From Liolophura sinensis (Eukaryota; Mollusca; Polyplacophora; Chitonida; Chitonidae), in contig NC_088302.1 of NCBI RefSeq assembly GCF_032854445.1, forward strand, positions 5,387,338 to 5,451,337: a stretch of DNA of 64,000 bases, given 5' to 3'. Under the pieces are notes generated by a model, which had not been told where the DNA came from, ran no database searches, and worked only from the letters and a program-made list of their open reading frames with translations. Below, one piece after another: positions 46,893-59,200 of the stretch. Each line of letters begins with the position of its first letter. The stretch's first letter is position 1. A program made the translations under genes and the position numbers.

Positions 46893-49800
46893 TAGGCGTC
46901 TAGAATGACACAAACTGCAGTGATGTCATCACTTTTGAATATTATGATACATAATTGTAGGTAACCATACTGAACACTTTACCGCCCCTCTAGAAACGCC
47001 GATTGGACGGGTTAGAAGATTGACAAAGGTAACGTAAAATTCAAGCATTATCACGTATACTCCAGAATTGTTGTCAACTGAATTTGAAGGACTTCAGTTG
47101 TAAGGACAATGTCCAGAAGAGACCAATTTCCTCTCATTAATAAGATAGTCAGCTAAGGTTGGCGATGGTTGCTACCGGGCACTACCCACATATGTATAAA
47201 GTATACGATATCAGCTTCCATGCACCTTCGGGTGCTTTCACACTCCCGGAAAGGAAACAGTGGTCTCATGAATTACGGTTACACATGCCCAATTCGGCCA
47301 ACTGGGTCCAAAATTTGCTTCCGACCTGAAGTTTGACGGAGCACTGATTGGATAATACTGCCTCGCAGGCATTTTAGGTTGTTCATACACTATAAATTTC
47401 TGCACTATTGTTTTGGACCTAGTTAAAATATATCAGAATTCTGTCTGTTTTGAATAGAACTAAAAACTTTTTACCTACCTGTGTGGAGGTTACTAAGGTA
47501 ACTTAACACTATGACTTCACTTCCAGCAACCACAGTTCAAAAAATTAGTATGACGTAGATTTATAGAGTGCGCCCAAAGTTCACGGCTTCATACAAGCGA
47601 TAGAAGTGTAGAGCAGCGGATGGCCTTAATACTCCCGAATAGCCACAAACATCAATAATAGGCCTTGGCGGATTCGCATATTTACTATTTCTTACAATAT
47701 AACTATGTTGAAATTACCAATACATGCACAAAAGGTTGTCAAAACCCTTAACAACAAAACTGTTGACACCTTTCTAAAGCTGTATGGAGGGGTGTCATTT
47801 ATTTAATAATTTGATTTGGATTTGACGCTGCGGTTGGTTGGTGTTTGGTATATTGGCGTGTCACAAACACATATATATGTCATGTATTCTGTTATATGTC
47901 ATTCTTCACAATTTGTCACAGTCTTTCTTTACGGGCAATTACATTTGTCAAGAAAAAACAGCAACATTTTCCATTCAATTTTTATTGTTTTTATATTGGC
48001 AAAGTTAATGTTCTATAAAAATTTGTTCAGATCACGAAATGGTGCAACGCAATATGTGTTTAGAGTTTTTTTTGCACATTTTCAAGCAGCTTTACAGTAT
48101 CAATCGTAATTGCATGCCGTTTCCACCACTTCTGTTCTCTGTTCTTTTTAAGAATAAAATAGAGTACTCAATAAAAAAATTGTGACATGCATGCCAGTAT
48201 TTTTGACTCCCACAATGGCCTACACTATACTTTTTGGTTTTATTTAGTCTTGTTTTATGCAAGATGATGTAAATTTTTTTATTATAGATGTGTAATATTA
48301 ATATACAAGTATCTTAATTGTGTTCAAAGGCATAATGGCATAGTTTGTCACACCAGGCTATCGATAAGGTTCATATTTTCTTCAAATATGAAGGACGATA
48401 ACTTTATATTTAACAATTGCAATCACATAATAAACATTTATGGCAGTTAATATTCAGTCATAGGGCCAAAAATCCGTATTCCCTTGATAAACCTAGCAAT
48501 GGCGTCAGTTTGCACTGATCTATGTACTCTAAAGAATGATCAACATATTTTTCTATGAGTGTTCTCATTGTTAAGAGCTATGCTTATAGAGATTGATACA
48601 TACGGCAAGGTTGAATAATTTATTAATTCAACGATTATATGACAACCATAAATGTAAGATCAAGCATTTTTACACCACACCTATATCATTGCCTTCTTAT
48701 GCCACGTCACAAGCATATGTTTACCTCAGTCACAAATGTTTCCAGTTTTCCTCGTGCTTGCCCCAAACCTAATAGTTCCATACGTTACAACCTTTGTCAT
48801 TGCCCTTCATGTTCTTTTCCATCTAACTTTTGCCACTTACATCTTTTATCCTTTATTACGAAAATGTTAGTAAAGCATAAAAAACTTGACTGTATATACG
48901 ATAATATTTGCCATATTTCTATATTTCTCTCTATAACGTTGTTTGGTGAGTATACTAAGTCTAAGTCTACATGATACCCAATATTGACCTATTTCCTGTA
49001 ATTGGTGGCCGCTGGTTCGTCTGTCTTGACACGACATTGTCAGAATACTTTAACAATGACCACGTGTTGTCAGGAAATGGTCTTCGTCCTGAAGTCCTGG
49101 AGAAAGGTACCAGTCTCACTCCGGGCGTACTGGAAGTTTTGTAGTCTCGTATATAGGGCATACAAGGTGGGGTTTGGTATGTACTCATCTGAATAATATA
49201 TAATAATGCATTTATTCAGATCAGCACGCTTAGGGAATACTAGTACTGATATTGGCATTTTCATTGTTCTTTTCGTTAAGATACACTGAAACAATTAGGT
49301 TTTTGATTATGGTGTTTAAAATGTTATAACTTTTTAAAGTCAAGTAATTAACTGCAGTGCTTTGTTTTTTTTTCAGTCGCGAAATATATCATAATATGAA
49401 CTTACTTGGCATGAGTTTATTCGGTTTACGTTACAGCAGATATCTTTTTTCCACTAAATCATAAAATTCCAAGATATCTAGCCGTGATTTCGTACCTATG
49501 CCATGCATCAATAGGGACGGGGTATTTTTTCATTGAATTTATATCACCCATGCACGCAAGTCTCTTGTTCAGGTGGTCACACTTGATTCTACATGTGTAC
49601 AATGCCTCAATATCAAGAAACCATCTGTTGAAGGATTGTAAAATGCACCAAGCCACCGGCTTTCTGAACATGCATGGTATCTATACGAGCAACAAAGACC
49701 AAATCTGTTTGCGGAATCTCCAAAAACGCTGTGGAGAGTGGAGATTATTTGGCGTCTTTAATTACCTCCCCGCCTGACACATTCGTCCTGTAGGCCGCTC

Positions 49801-51062
49801 CTGGCCTCCTATCCACTCTCAGAGAACGTGAGGATTATATTTAACTGTAGACACCTAGCTTACTGTATTATTTAACCCAAAGGAAAACGGTATGAAAATT
49901 TGATGAGGGATGGGCCGTGGTGCGCGTGGCAGCTGAGAAGGGGTGACACAGATTTGACCCCTCCCTACTTTCCGCATTCTATTTGGTCCATCTCTCCCTG
50001 TTAACGCATCCACCGACTGCAGAACAATTCCAAAGTGGAGGGGCCCAACTACTGTTATACAAGCAGAATATCATCGATGTCCACATACAAGGTTGGTGCT
50101 ATATACGTTGAAAAACCTTAATGCAGATTTCAGTCCCTAATCTATATGACGGAAGGGAGTCCTACAAAACGTAATAGATGTATGGTCTTCTTCTCTTCAG
50201 GGAGAGATTACGGTACATATATATTATAATTTACCTTTACCGCTAAATAGAGCAACTACTGCGTATTAAACGTAAAAAAATACAATATACACACATTCAT
50301 GCATAAGATTTTCTTGTACCAGAATACTGCAGCAGAAAACGCATTTATACGTATGCACATCACGCGTGGAAAAAAAAAAACATCCCCGGCACAAATAATG
50401 CATGTAGCAATCCACAGTACTAACATCAGCATTTACTACTGCCCACGCATAGCAGTCGGTACTTATTTGAAAAAAAAATTTAACGTAGAAAAACCGAGGC
50501 GTCAGTGAGAATGCCAATCTGAAGGAAGACCCAAATCAGGCAGAGAATAAAAAAATACTGCGATGTAAAATGTATCAACATCATGTTCGTTAAAAATTTA
50601 CGGACGGTGTGCATGCCTTTAGCATTTAGAGCGTTTTGTTTATAAACTTACAAAAATATTCGTTAAAAATACAAGCTATAGAGAGGAGAGAGTGGCTTGA
50701 AAATGATTAAATATTTGGTATATATAGATTATATATTCGACTCACATGTCTGTTTCTACAAAACAGTGAAGTATTTACTACAACAAACAATATTGTTAAC
50801 GCAAAGAGAACCGTAGCTGTAAACGGTGCTAAAGTGTATTTTATAACGATTGCATGTACAACACAGTTAAAATTTAAACAAAGAACATTGAAATAGGACA
50901 ATTTACGTCTGCATATTAAAGTTTAAACTCAATATATAATACTCAACAAATAATCCATAAAACACACACCGTCTGAGTTCTATAATTTTGGATTACAAGA
51001 TATTTTAATAGTCCCTTAGACTTAGAAAATTCCTAATTGATTTGGGAAACTCTGTTTCAAAA
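46893..51062. other. Unassigned DNA
   Basis: No gene recognised. ORFs at 47816-48109 and 48639-48974 (111 codons) have no motif I can name. Confidence 0.45.
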
Positions 51063-51108
51063 TTATTTATTTATTTATTTATTTGGTGCTTTACGCCCGA
51101 CTCCAGAA
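51063..51108 (-). mobile_element. SINE-tail-like fragment, variant
   Basis: The minus strand reads TGGAGTCGGGCGTAAAGCACC and then (AAATA)n, a variant of the SINE 3' end (GAGTACGGCGTAAAACACC). Confidence 0.55.
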
Positions 51109-51658
51109 TTATAGTATACCAGAATGCTGTTCCACGTTGTAGTACACGAAAAAACACTTCAGGTGTAATTTATTCATGCATATACAATCCCGAGGGAAAA
51201 CGTCATGAATAAGCAATAGCAGAAGGCAGAAATACATGAAGTGTGTTAAATGACATGTTCAAGAGTTACTAGGCAGTAATGGCAACATAATTACACAAAT
51301 CATATGGTACTCAAAATACCTGCTTCATCTTCCAGAACAAATCTTCTATATTTTATGAGTGTATGTCCTTCAAATATAATCGAAGAGAATCCATCTCTGT
51401 GTAAAATTAAGACCCTCAAGCTGCATGTGCTATACACATTGCAAACTTGATTACCCCAAAAACTGCATTCGATTTACAGGGCAAAGTGCCTTAGTTAATA
51501 CATCAAAACTGCACACCTTAATATACCTATATGTAAAATAATATAACTAGTTGTAACATTATAGGTGTATGACACATATTCACAATTATTCACAGAACAC
51601 ATCGCAATTATACTCCCAAGAGAACATACTTTTCTTGGACAAAAGAAATTGTACAAGT

Positions 51659-51797
51659 ACAGGGATAACCAAGGTGCCCTGTCACACTGGCATAATAACA
51701 ACAGGAATAACCAAAGTGTCCTGTTACACCGGCATGATAACAACAGGGATAACCAAGGTTTCCTGTCACACCGGCATAGTAACAACAGGGATAATTT
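51659..51797. repeat. 42-base tandem repeat, 3.3 units
   Basis: AGGGATAACCAAGGTGTCCT-GTCACACCGGCATAATAACA-AC starts at 51661, 51703, 51745 and (partial) 51787. A multiple of three, so two overlapping + ORFs run through it; no protein family fits. Confidence 0.9.
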
Positions 51798-51890
51798 CAG
51801 TTTGGAAATTATAAATTATCCTTATTTGGATGGTAATATATCAAGAGCTCCTGCATATGGCGTGTATGTATCTCGCCTTAGCATTTGTCG

Positions 51891-52131
51891 ATTTATTTAT
51901 TTTATTTATTTGATTGGTGTTTTACGCTGTACCCAACAATATTTCACTTATATACTATACGGAGGCCAGCATTATGGTGGGAAGAAAAGTGCGGAGCCAG
52001 GGGAAACCCACAACCACCCGCAGGTTGCTGCATACCTTTCCGAAGAGGAAGCCAGCATGAGCTGAATTGAACTCACAGGTTAGAGGCTAGTGGGTCATTT
52101 CGTTGCGATTGCACAACGGCTACGGAGGGAC
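51891..52131 (-). mobile_element. Near full-length tRNA-derived SINE
   Basis: On the - strand the copy starts near 52131 with a decayed tRNA-like head. A Pol III B-box-like GAGTTCAATTC lies at 52064-52074, and the A-box region is degenerate. It continues through CAGCTCATGCTGGCTTCCTC, AACCTGCGGGTGGTTGTGGG and CACCATAATGCTGGCC to AACACCAATCAAATAAATAA and the tail at 51891. It is the most complete of the SINE copies here. Confidence 0.85.
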
Positions 52132-54907
52132 CCTGCCTTAACATTTGTTAGATCATGTACAAAATGTGATGATTTCAATCTACGTTACAAGTTTTTAATT
52201 AGAAAAAAACTAGTGTGTCAACGATAATACATCGAACACCTTCACTTGAAATTTCTTAAATACGCACAATATAGAGGCTACAAAGTTAAAATACTTAATG
52301 ATTGTCTCTCAAAGCCAATGGAATTCAGACGTCATTGTAGTATACTATATCAGAATACTGCGACGCTAGAAAAAATCGGAAAATTGTCACTGGACACTGG
52401 ATTTCAGACACCATTACAAACTACTACTCCGGTGTATCGTTACACTATAAAAACACTACATGACGACTGTATCTCATTGGCATTGGACACTGAATTTGCA
52501 ACACCGTCATAAGCTGAAATATTGCAATGGTTTGACACTAGCAAAGTTCAAAAAGTGTAGATTGTATCTCAAACCCATGGTCACTGTTCAGATATTTCAA
52601 ACATTTCTCATCGATTCCTAATCTGTAAGCAATCATGGAACTATACCAAAATTTCCACAAAAAAGAGACCACAAAAAAACAAAACAAAACAAAACAAAGC
52701 AAACAACAACAACAACAACAATCAAAAAAACCAAAAAAAAAAAAAAAAAACCGGTATCCTAAAGACCCGGAGTATAATTTACCCCATAAATTAAATTTGT
52801 TTTTACATCGTAGAAAATACAGTATATGAGATTACAAGAAAAACTGGGCATTTTCTAGCAGTTATAAAGGCAAACGGTGTCATAATTTGTCAGTGATCTC
52901 TTCAATTTGCAAACATACTTCAGATAAAATTATAATCAGATAAGAGGGCGGTTTATCAGTATTTGTTATATTATTAATGGCTGTAATCATATAGTGAGCG
53001 ATAACATAAATTTGTGAGGTGTGATGTCACCAGAGTTTATTTGCATATATTTTTGTAGAGAAGTCAGAGTTTGTTTCTTCGTTGTTATAAGGCCTAAACG
53101 TTCACCTTTTGTGACAGTAACGCTCGTATGTACGTGTGACTGGGAACTCGTTTACCTAACGACCTTCGGTCATCGAATATTCCAGGAATTAACTGAGGTG
53201 TAAACTACAGGTTGAATGACCGCGTAAACTCGGGTCACCTCCGCGCATGTGGAAACATCGCGATGTGAGCATCCTTGGTCTGATCTGAACGATTGTACAA
53301 AAAGCATTAAACCATGAAACCCTATGTACACATAGTCGAACAGAGATTCTAGTCCGTCAGCCTATTTCATTTTTTCTCTCTAAAAGCACAAGCAGACAAA
53401 GTGCTGAAAAATGGCGCGATCGTGTCGAGGATATAGATAGATGTTATCACGTTACAGTCATCATGGCACTGAGGCTATGTCAGCCGCGGCTATTAGCATG
53501 TCAACGTTGGGGAGAGGACGAGACTGGGGGTAGGGGTTGAGGTGGGCCGAGGAGGGTCTGGGACAGACCTTCGGTTCTGCATGATGGCCTAGTGTGTCGT
53601 TCGACACACAGCGTACAGGGTGTATACATGGGCAGGGATATAGATAGATATACATAATTACCATTAGCAGCTTTTGCCGGGTTGGCTGATGGTTATCAGA
53701 GGATGCACTGGGCAAACCCGACAGGATCTCCCATCACATCAGCCAGGTAAGCTTTGTAGCCTGTACAGCGGATGGCACCATCAAATTGTAGATCGGAGAG
53801 AGGCCATCACCTGGAGGCAATGCCGGCTTAATAGGCCACTTACAAAGGGTCAATATTTGTAATGACATCGAGATTTGAGGGTTTACATGTTTATACCTAC
53901 ATCAATTTGTCCATATTGCTAATTGGAAAAATTGGTATTTAAAATCAACACTGGCGACGCACAAACAGAAAGCACGGTCCCGGAAGACTGGGCAAGTCCT
54001 CGCCCCTACGCTCACCTGAGCTCGCCGGACCTTAATGGCGCTGATTAGCGGGCGGCCAGGTGTCGACAGGCGAGTAGTCAGCGACGATTGAAGCTAAATC
54101 CTCCCTGGGCATACTCTTCATTTCGTTAATGCCTCATGCACCTGGGTGCGGATAGTTTTACAAAAAGAAAATTTCAATCTGGTAAATGGATAGGCGGTTG
54201 ATACGATCTAGTTTTTGGAATTAACAAATATACGAGTGACACAAAGTCAAAAGATTTAAATGGCCAAATATGTGGCCATTATAAAAATAAGACTTCTGAT
54301 ATTGTGCCATTTTAAGATAAGTCATGCTTTGTGATAGGCAGATCAAAACGTACATGGAATATTAATTCCTTTAACTCGCAACTCCACACAAATGCCCGCA
54401 GGGAAGTAATTCCAGGTTTGTGGGCTGCAATAAGTGCATAGCCATAAGAACAGATGGCATGGTATATGGATGAGAGCGATGCAATTAAACAGTGGAGTAT
54501 ACAAAACCGATCGGCTTCATGTCTACAACACTCGTGATAACCTTATCCTTGAGTAAAGTAATGCTTAAAAATACATAAATAAAGAAGTCCAAAATCATTG
54601 ACTTAGAAATACGAGATAAAAAGCACCGCTTAAATGGATTTTTAAAATGAGACGGTAAAGACAACTCAGACGGTAATACAAATAATACAGAAACGTATCA
54701 ATATCAAGAATTCTGCGCGGTGGGAGCGCCATCAGATAAGACGGACATCAAGTACATAACAGAAAGGGGGTCAATAAAGTATACAATGGAATCTATAACA
54801 AGTTGCACAGATTAAGAAAGGAATATATCAACAGAAATACATTCCACGAGAGGGAAGCAATTTACAATTAATAGCGCACAAAACGATAAATGGAAAGGGA
54901 ATCTTAC
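52132..54907. other. Unassigned DNA with an A-rich simple stretch
   Basis: No gene recognised. 52660-52751 is low-complexity (AAAAC / AAC / A runs). An octamer ATTTGCAT is at 53039-53046. Confidence 0.5.
53990..54150. promoter_or_regulatory. E-box cluster in a G+C-rich island
   Basis: CACCTG/CAGGTG boxes lie at 54013-54018, 54057-54062 and 54139-54144. Between them are TAAT-containing stretches (CTTAATGGCGCTGATTAGCG). CAGGTG is a site type used by proneural bHLH factors. No ORF. Possible enhancer, by motif content only. Confidence 0.25.
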
Positions 54908-55041
54908 CCAGTAGTAAACCTGCGGATGGTCGTGAGGTTCCCCGGGCTCTTGTCGGTTTGTCCCACCATAATGCTGGCCGAGGTCGTATAAGTGAAATAT
55001 TCTCGAGATAGGCTCAACACACCAATCAAATAAATAAATAA
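54908..55041 (+). mobile_element. SINE, 5'-truncated
   Basis: AACCTGCGGATGGTCGTGAG, CACCATAATGCTGGCCGAGG, CGTATAAGTGAAATATTCTC and AACACACCAATCAAATAAATAAATAA give the SINE 3' half with its tail. The tRNA-like head is missing. Confidence 0.85.
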
Positions 55042-55496
55042 ACTGAGAAAGTATATAAAGTACGAAATAGGACGGAATCATGCAAAGAGAAGCAGTCAAC
55101 AGTTTTCAGTGATGTTGGAAAGACGCAAAGTAATGTTCTATAGGTATTCAAATCGTGTACCATGCTAGAATATCAGTTGTCGATAAAAAAAAATATGTAT
55201 AAATCATTTGCGTTTTGATTGCAACTGATCAAATATCCAAAGGGGCGATCATATTTAAAACCGATGAATATACTCCCCCTAGCCCAGGGTTAAGCGGAAT
55301 TATAAACAAAAATGAAGCAGAGCGCCAGAAATTCTGAAGCCTCTGGCCGTATTTACTTACAAGAGAACTACACTCATTGCACAACTTAAGAAACTTGAAG
55401 TGAAGGCATTTGATGGAATAACACTGACACACTAGGCTTTGCAGTTGTAACTTGTAACGTTGATTGAAATCGTCACACAACACGCAGGGTCTACTA

Positions 55497-55965
55497 AGAG
55501 GGGAATGTATGACCATGCAGCAGTGCACAACATAAAGAAAATCTGTGAATAATGGGAAAGGAATATATATCCGGTGGTACACAGCATGAAGGGAACATAT
55601 TACCGGTGGTACACAACAGGAAGGGAATATATTACCGGTGGTACACAACAGGAAGGGAATATATTACCAGCGGTACACAAAAGGAAGGGAATATATTTTA
55701 TTTTATTTATTTGATTGGTGTTTTACGCCGTACTCAAGAATATTTCACTTATACCACGACGGCCAGCATTATGGTGGGAGGAAACCGGGGAAATGGTGGG
55801 GGAAACCCATGACCATCCACAGGTTGCTGGTAGACTTTCCCACTTACGGCCGGAGAGGAAGCCAGCATGAGCTGGATTAGAAGAAGACAATATATGACCA
55901 TGCAGTAATACACACCATAGGAAGGCAATCTATGATCAATAATACACAAGAGGATGATAATGTTG
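55497..55965. repeat. 32-base minisatellite interrupted by a SINE
   Basis: Clean units GGGAATATATTACCGGTGGT-ACACAACAGGAA start at 55591, 55623, 55655 and 55687, after an imperfect one at 55559. Outer, decayed units occur on both sides of the SINE: AATGTATGACCATGCAGCAG before (about 55503) and AATATATGACCATGCAGTAA after (about 55889). This suggests that the SINE at 55695-55879 inserted into an existing array. Confidence 0.75.
55695..55879 (-). mobile_element. tRNA-derived SINE, head truncated
   Basis: Plus reading TTTATTTGATTGGTGTTTTA, CGCCGTACTCAAGAATATTT, CAGCATTATGGTGGGAGGAA, CCATCCACAGGTTGCTGGTA and GAGGAAGCCAGCATGAGCTG is the SINE body in reverse. It stops before the B box, so the Pol III promoter is gone. 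The sequence is well kept, indicating a younger copy. Confidence 0.85.
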
Positions 55966-56009
55966 TCAGATTTTCTGATGCCACTTAACAGCATGTTACA
56001 CATTGAAAC

Positions 56010-56282
56010 TTAAAGGGATCCTCGGCCTAAGGTGATCTCAGCCAAATATCATCACATACTGTAGTGTGAGATTCCCGACAGGCTTACTGATAAGTGTATT
56101 ACGGTGAATATAAACGCGGTTGTGTTAATTTCTTCACATTTTTGCCAAAGAAAAATGATATTTCAAATGACATTTATCCAATGAGACGACTCTTCCGTGA
56201 AAGTAAACATCCATTTCTAGGTTTTACAAATATATTTTATAAAATTAAAGCAATTTGCCTTTAAAGTGGTTTGGACCTTTAA
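56010..56282. mobile_element. Possible TTAA-flanked MITE
   Basis: Bounded by TTAA at 56010-56013 and 56279-56282. The ends TTAAAGGGATCC and (reverse complement) TTAAAGGTCCAAACC are similar inverted termini. TTAA duplication is typical of piggyBac-type elements. 273 bases, non-coding. The inverted repeats are short, so this could be chance. Confidence 0.35.
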
Positions 56283-59200
56283 TATGATAAATGCCAGAGT
56301 ACACAGATATGACAACGGTGTACAGATACGGTTACGATAATAATACAGAATTTATCCCTCAATGTAATTGGAGTGGCTCAAGAGGGCAAGGCATTACGGC
56401 TCACAGGGAAGCTTTGGCCCTCCCTTCCACCAGCACCTTCTCCAGGGTGGGAGAAGAGACTCTCTCCAATGGCCTGACAATACTGACCAGAGACACGTGT
56501 GGGGCCATGGCTACTTCCCAACGATACAAGAAATATTAATGTCATTAGTTGGAAGACAATGCTCGATCCACAACTCAAGGCAATAATAGCTATTTCAGTC
56601 AGAGAACAATGCCATCATTTCCTGCGCGCCTGATTTATCGATAGAGCCCCCTGAAGCTGTGGTCTGGGTGGCGAAAGTGGATTGCACGTGCAGCCCCAGT
56701 CCGTTATCTCATCCAGTAGACTCTCCGAATCACCCTCACTATCGACAGTATCCCCTCTCCCTTCCCTCCCTCCCTCCCCCGTCATCCCCCATGCGCTACA
56801 AGTGGCAGTGACTGTGGTCTGTGTTAAAAAAGCGAGATGTCCTAACCACATCAAAGGCAGCCTGATTACGAATGAAGAAGAGGATATGTATTTTCGCCCG
56901 TAGTTGGCTCATTGCTATAGAGCGCTGAACTCGATGCCCATCCATGCTCTTGCACCAGCTACTCATGTCCACCGTCATTTTTAAGTGAAGTAGTCTTTAT
57001 TAAATCACTAAGAAAACAAGGAATAAAATACAGTGACATATGTTAATGAATGAATGATTGACTTTTAAACAAAATAAAAAAAACACTTGAATTATTTCCA
57101 AGCTTACATTCTATGATATAGACTAATGGCCAAGACAGTAACACCGGCAATGCTGTCATACAGCTGGAATATTGTATTAACTCTGCATGTTTGGCATCTT
57201 TGCAAAAATATTAACAAAGTCCAGACATTCACCAAGAATATGTTTAACGGCAAACTGAGCTTCACATGGAACACAATCGGCAGACCTACTCCCACTATAT
57301 GTTATGCAGGCATGTTGACCATAAGTGAGAGGTGCGATATGTTAGCAACATAAACTGTAGAAACAGCATTTAACAGGACGAAGAGGTCCATATAAAAGTA
57401 ACAACTATGTTAACAACATGATGGGATATTTTAGTAGCTATATCAAAAATAGCAATAATGTTAACAACTTGATGGGAAACTTTGTAGCTATGGCGAAGGT
57501 AGCAAATCCACTTATACCGGAAAATAATGGAAATGACGGCATATTTTACTAAAATACCAATAGTGACAAACGCCAGCTCATCTAACATTGCACCGGAACA
57601 ATGGGGAGGGTGGGCGATATCAGGTACAGGCAAGCTGGCCTATCAACGACTGGTTTTGTTAAGCTTTAGGTTAAGTGTCAGACGTATACAGTTTGCAAGA
57701 CCTATACAATGTCTCTGAGAAATGTTGACAGACACTTTACAAGGAACAACTAATTCGCGTTACTATATAAGTCACTGTATGAACCACGGTAATTCTGTGA
57801 TGACAAATCTCAGGTAAACCTAATCTACATGCTGGTCAAGAAATCTCAAAGGGAATATAGGATGAACTCAACGCGGAATCACGTGAGGTCACGTGGCCTA
57901 GGTATAGGGAATCCACGTTAGTGACAAGCAAGGGGAAGGAAAGGCGTATCTTTAAACCAAATATGATTGTAAGTGGAGAAAAAACTTTTTCATGTTGTCC
58001 ATTTTAAATTTACCATTGGACACGTCCCGTATAACAGAATGCATTAAACGGAATTTATGCTACAACACGCCACAAAATAATCTTTCAACTGAATAAGATA
58101 TCATGACATAAAAAGACAGCACCAAAATCATATCGAAATTTTAGTACTTTGTGATCGACTGGTGTTTAGTCTTCTCAAGAAGGAGACAGGGATGTCGTTA
58201 AGGAATACATAATAGGAGTACGAGGTGAAAAGTCAAGTCTCTGGTAAACCTCTTCATGTCAACTGCACACGAGTTATAAACAGCGTCCTCAATTTGAACA
58301 CAGATATGCACCAATAGCCCCGATTCGGATATACTCCGTTTTGACCTAGGTAGTGATTTTGAAAAAAGATGAATTTACAGTCTGATTTTCAATTTGACAC
58401 TGCGGCTGAAATATTGAAAACATCTTAATGCCTTACAACAGATGACTTTTTGTATACATGTATACATCCTTCTTGAAAATATGTGTCTAAATACGGGCAT
58501 ACATTTTCAACGTCTTTTTGGTTGGTCGGTTATATGATAGGAGATTACGTTAAAGTCCTTTAAAGCATCCAGGGACGAGATGTGGAGCAGGGAATGAAGG
58601 ATACAATTCCAAATCACGTAACAAACGAGATGTTGGATCAATCCCGGTGTATTCTGACACGGAATTCAATGATTACTTAATCTTTATTGTGCATGGGGCC
58701 TTGATGATGAAAATCGGCGGCGTTAGTGTGTTCGTTTGCTCAGTACAACGTTCATTGGAGGTGACCTCCACCAATACGCTGCACACCTGAAGGAAACTTA
58801 TCAGAAGTCCGTTACCTCCACTTATTCAGTTAAACAAATGTGGTTGGAATGCGGGCGTGAACTAAACTGAAGAAAGTCTTACATAAATGTTAAATTTCAA
58901 ATCAACAACGAACATGATAACATTCGCCCTAAAACATCATCGTTTGTACACATAAGCCGTTTGCCCACTGGCCCAGAATGATTACCGTGTCCCGTGCACG
59001 TGCTGTTCAACACACACACGAGTTTAGTTCATCACCCCGGTTCTTAACACTACATGATATCGGGATAGTACGGTGGCTTATGACACATGTGGCACATTGA
59101 CATTCTGTTCTGACAAAACACAAGTAATCAGTTCGTCACAGGATTATTCGCACCGATTGCTTATTTAATAATGCTCCCCACTCGTTGTTTCGACGCCATA

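Noticed and set aside
51565-52065. 166-codon ORF on +
   Set aside because: Built from a 42-base tandem repeat followed by a reversed SINE; not a gene.
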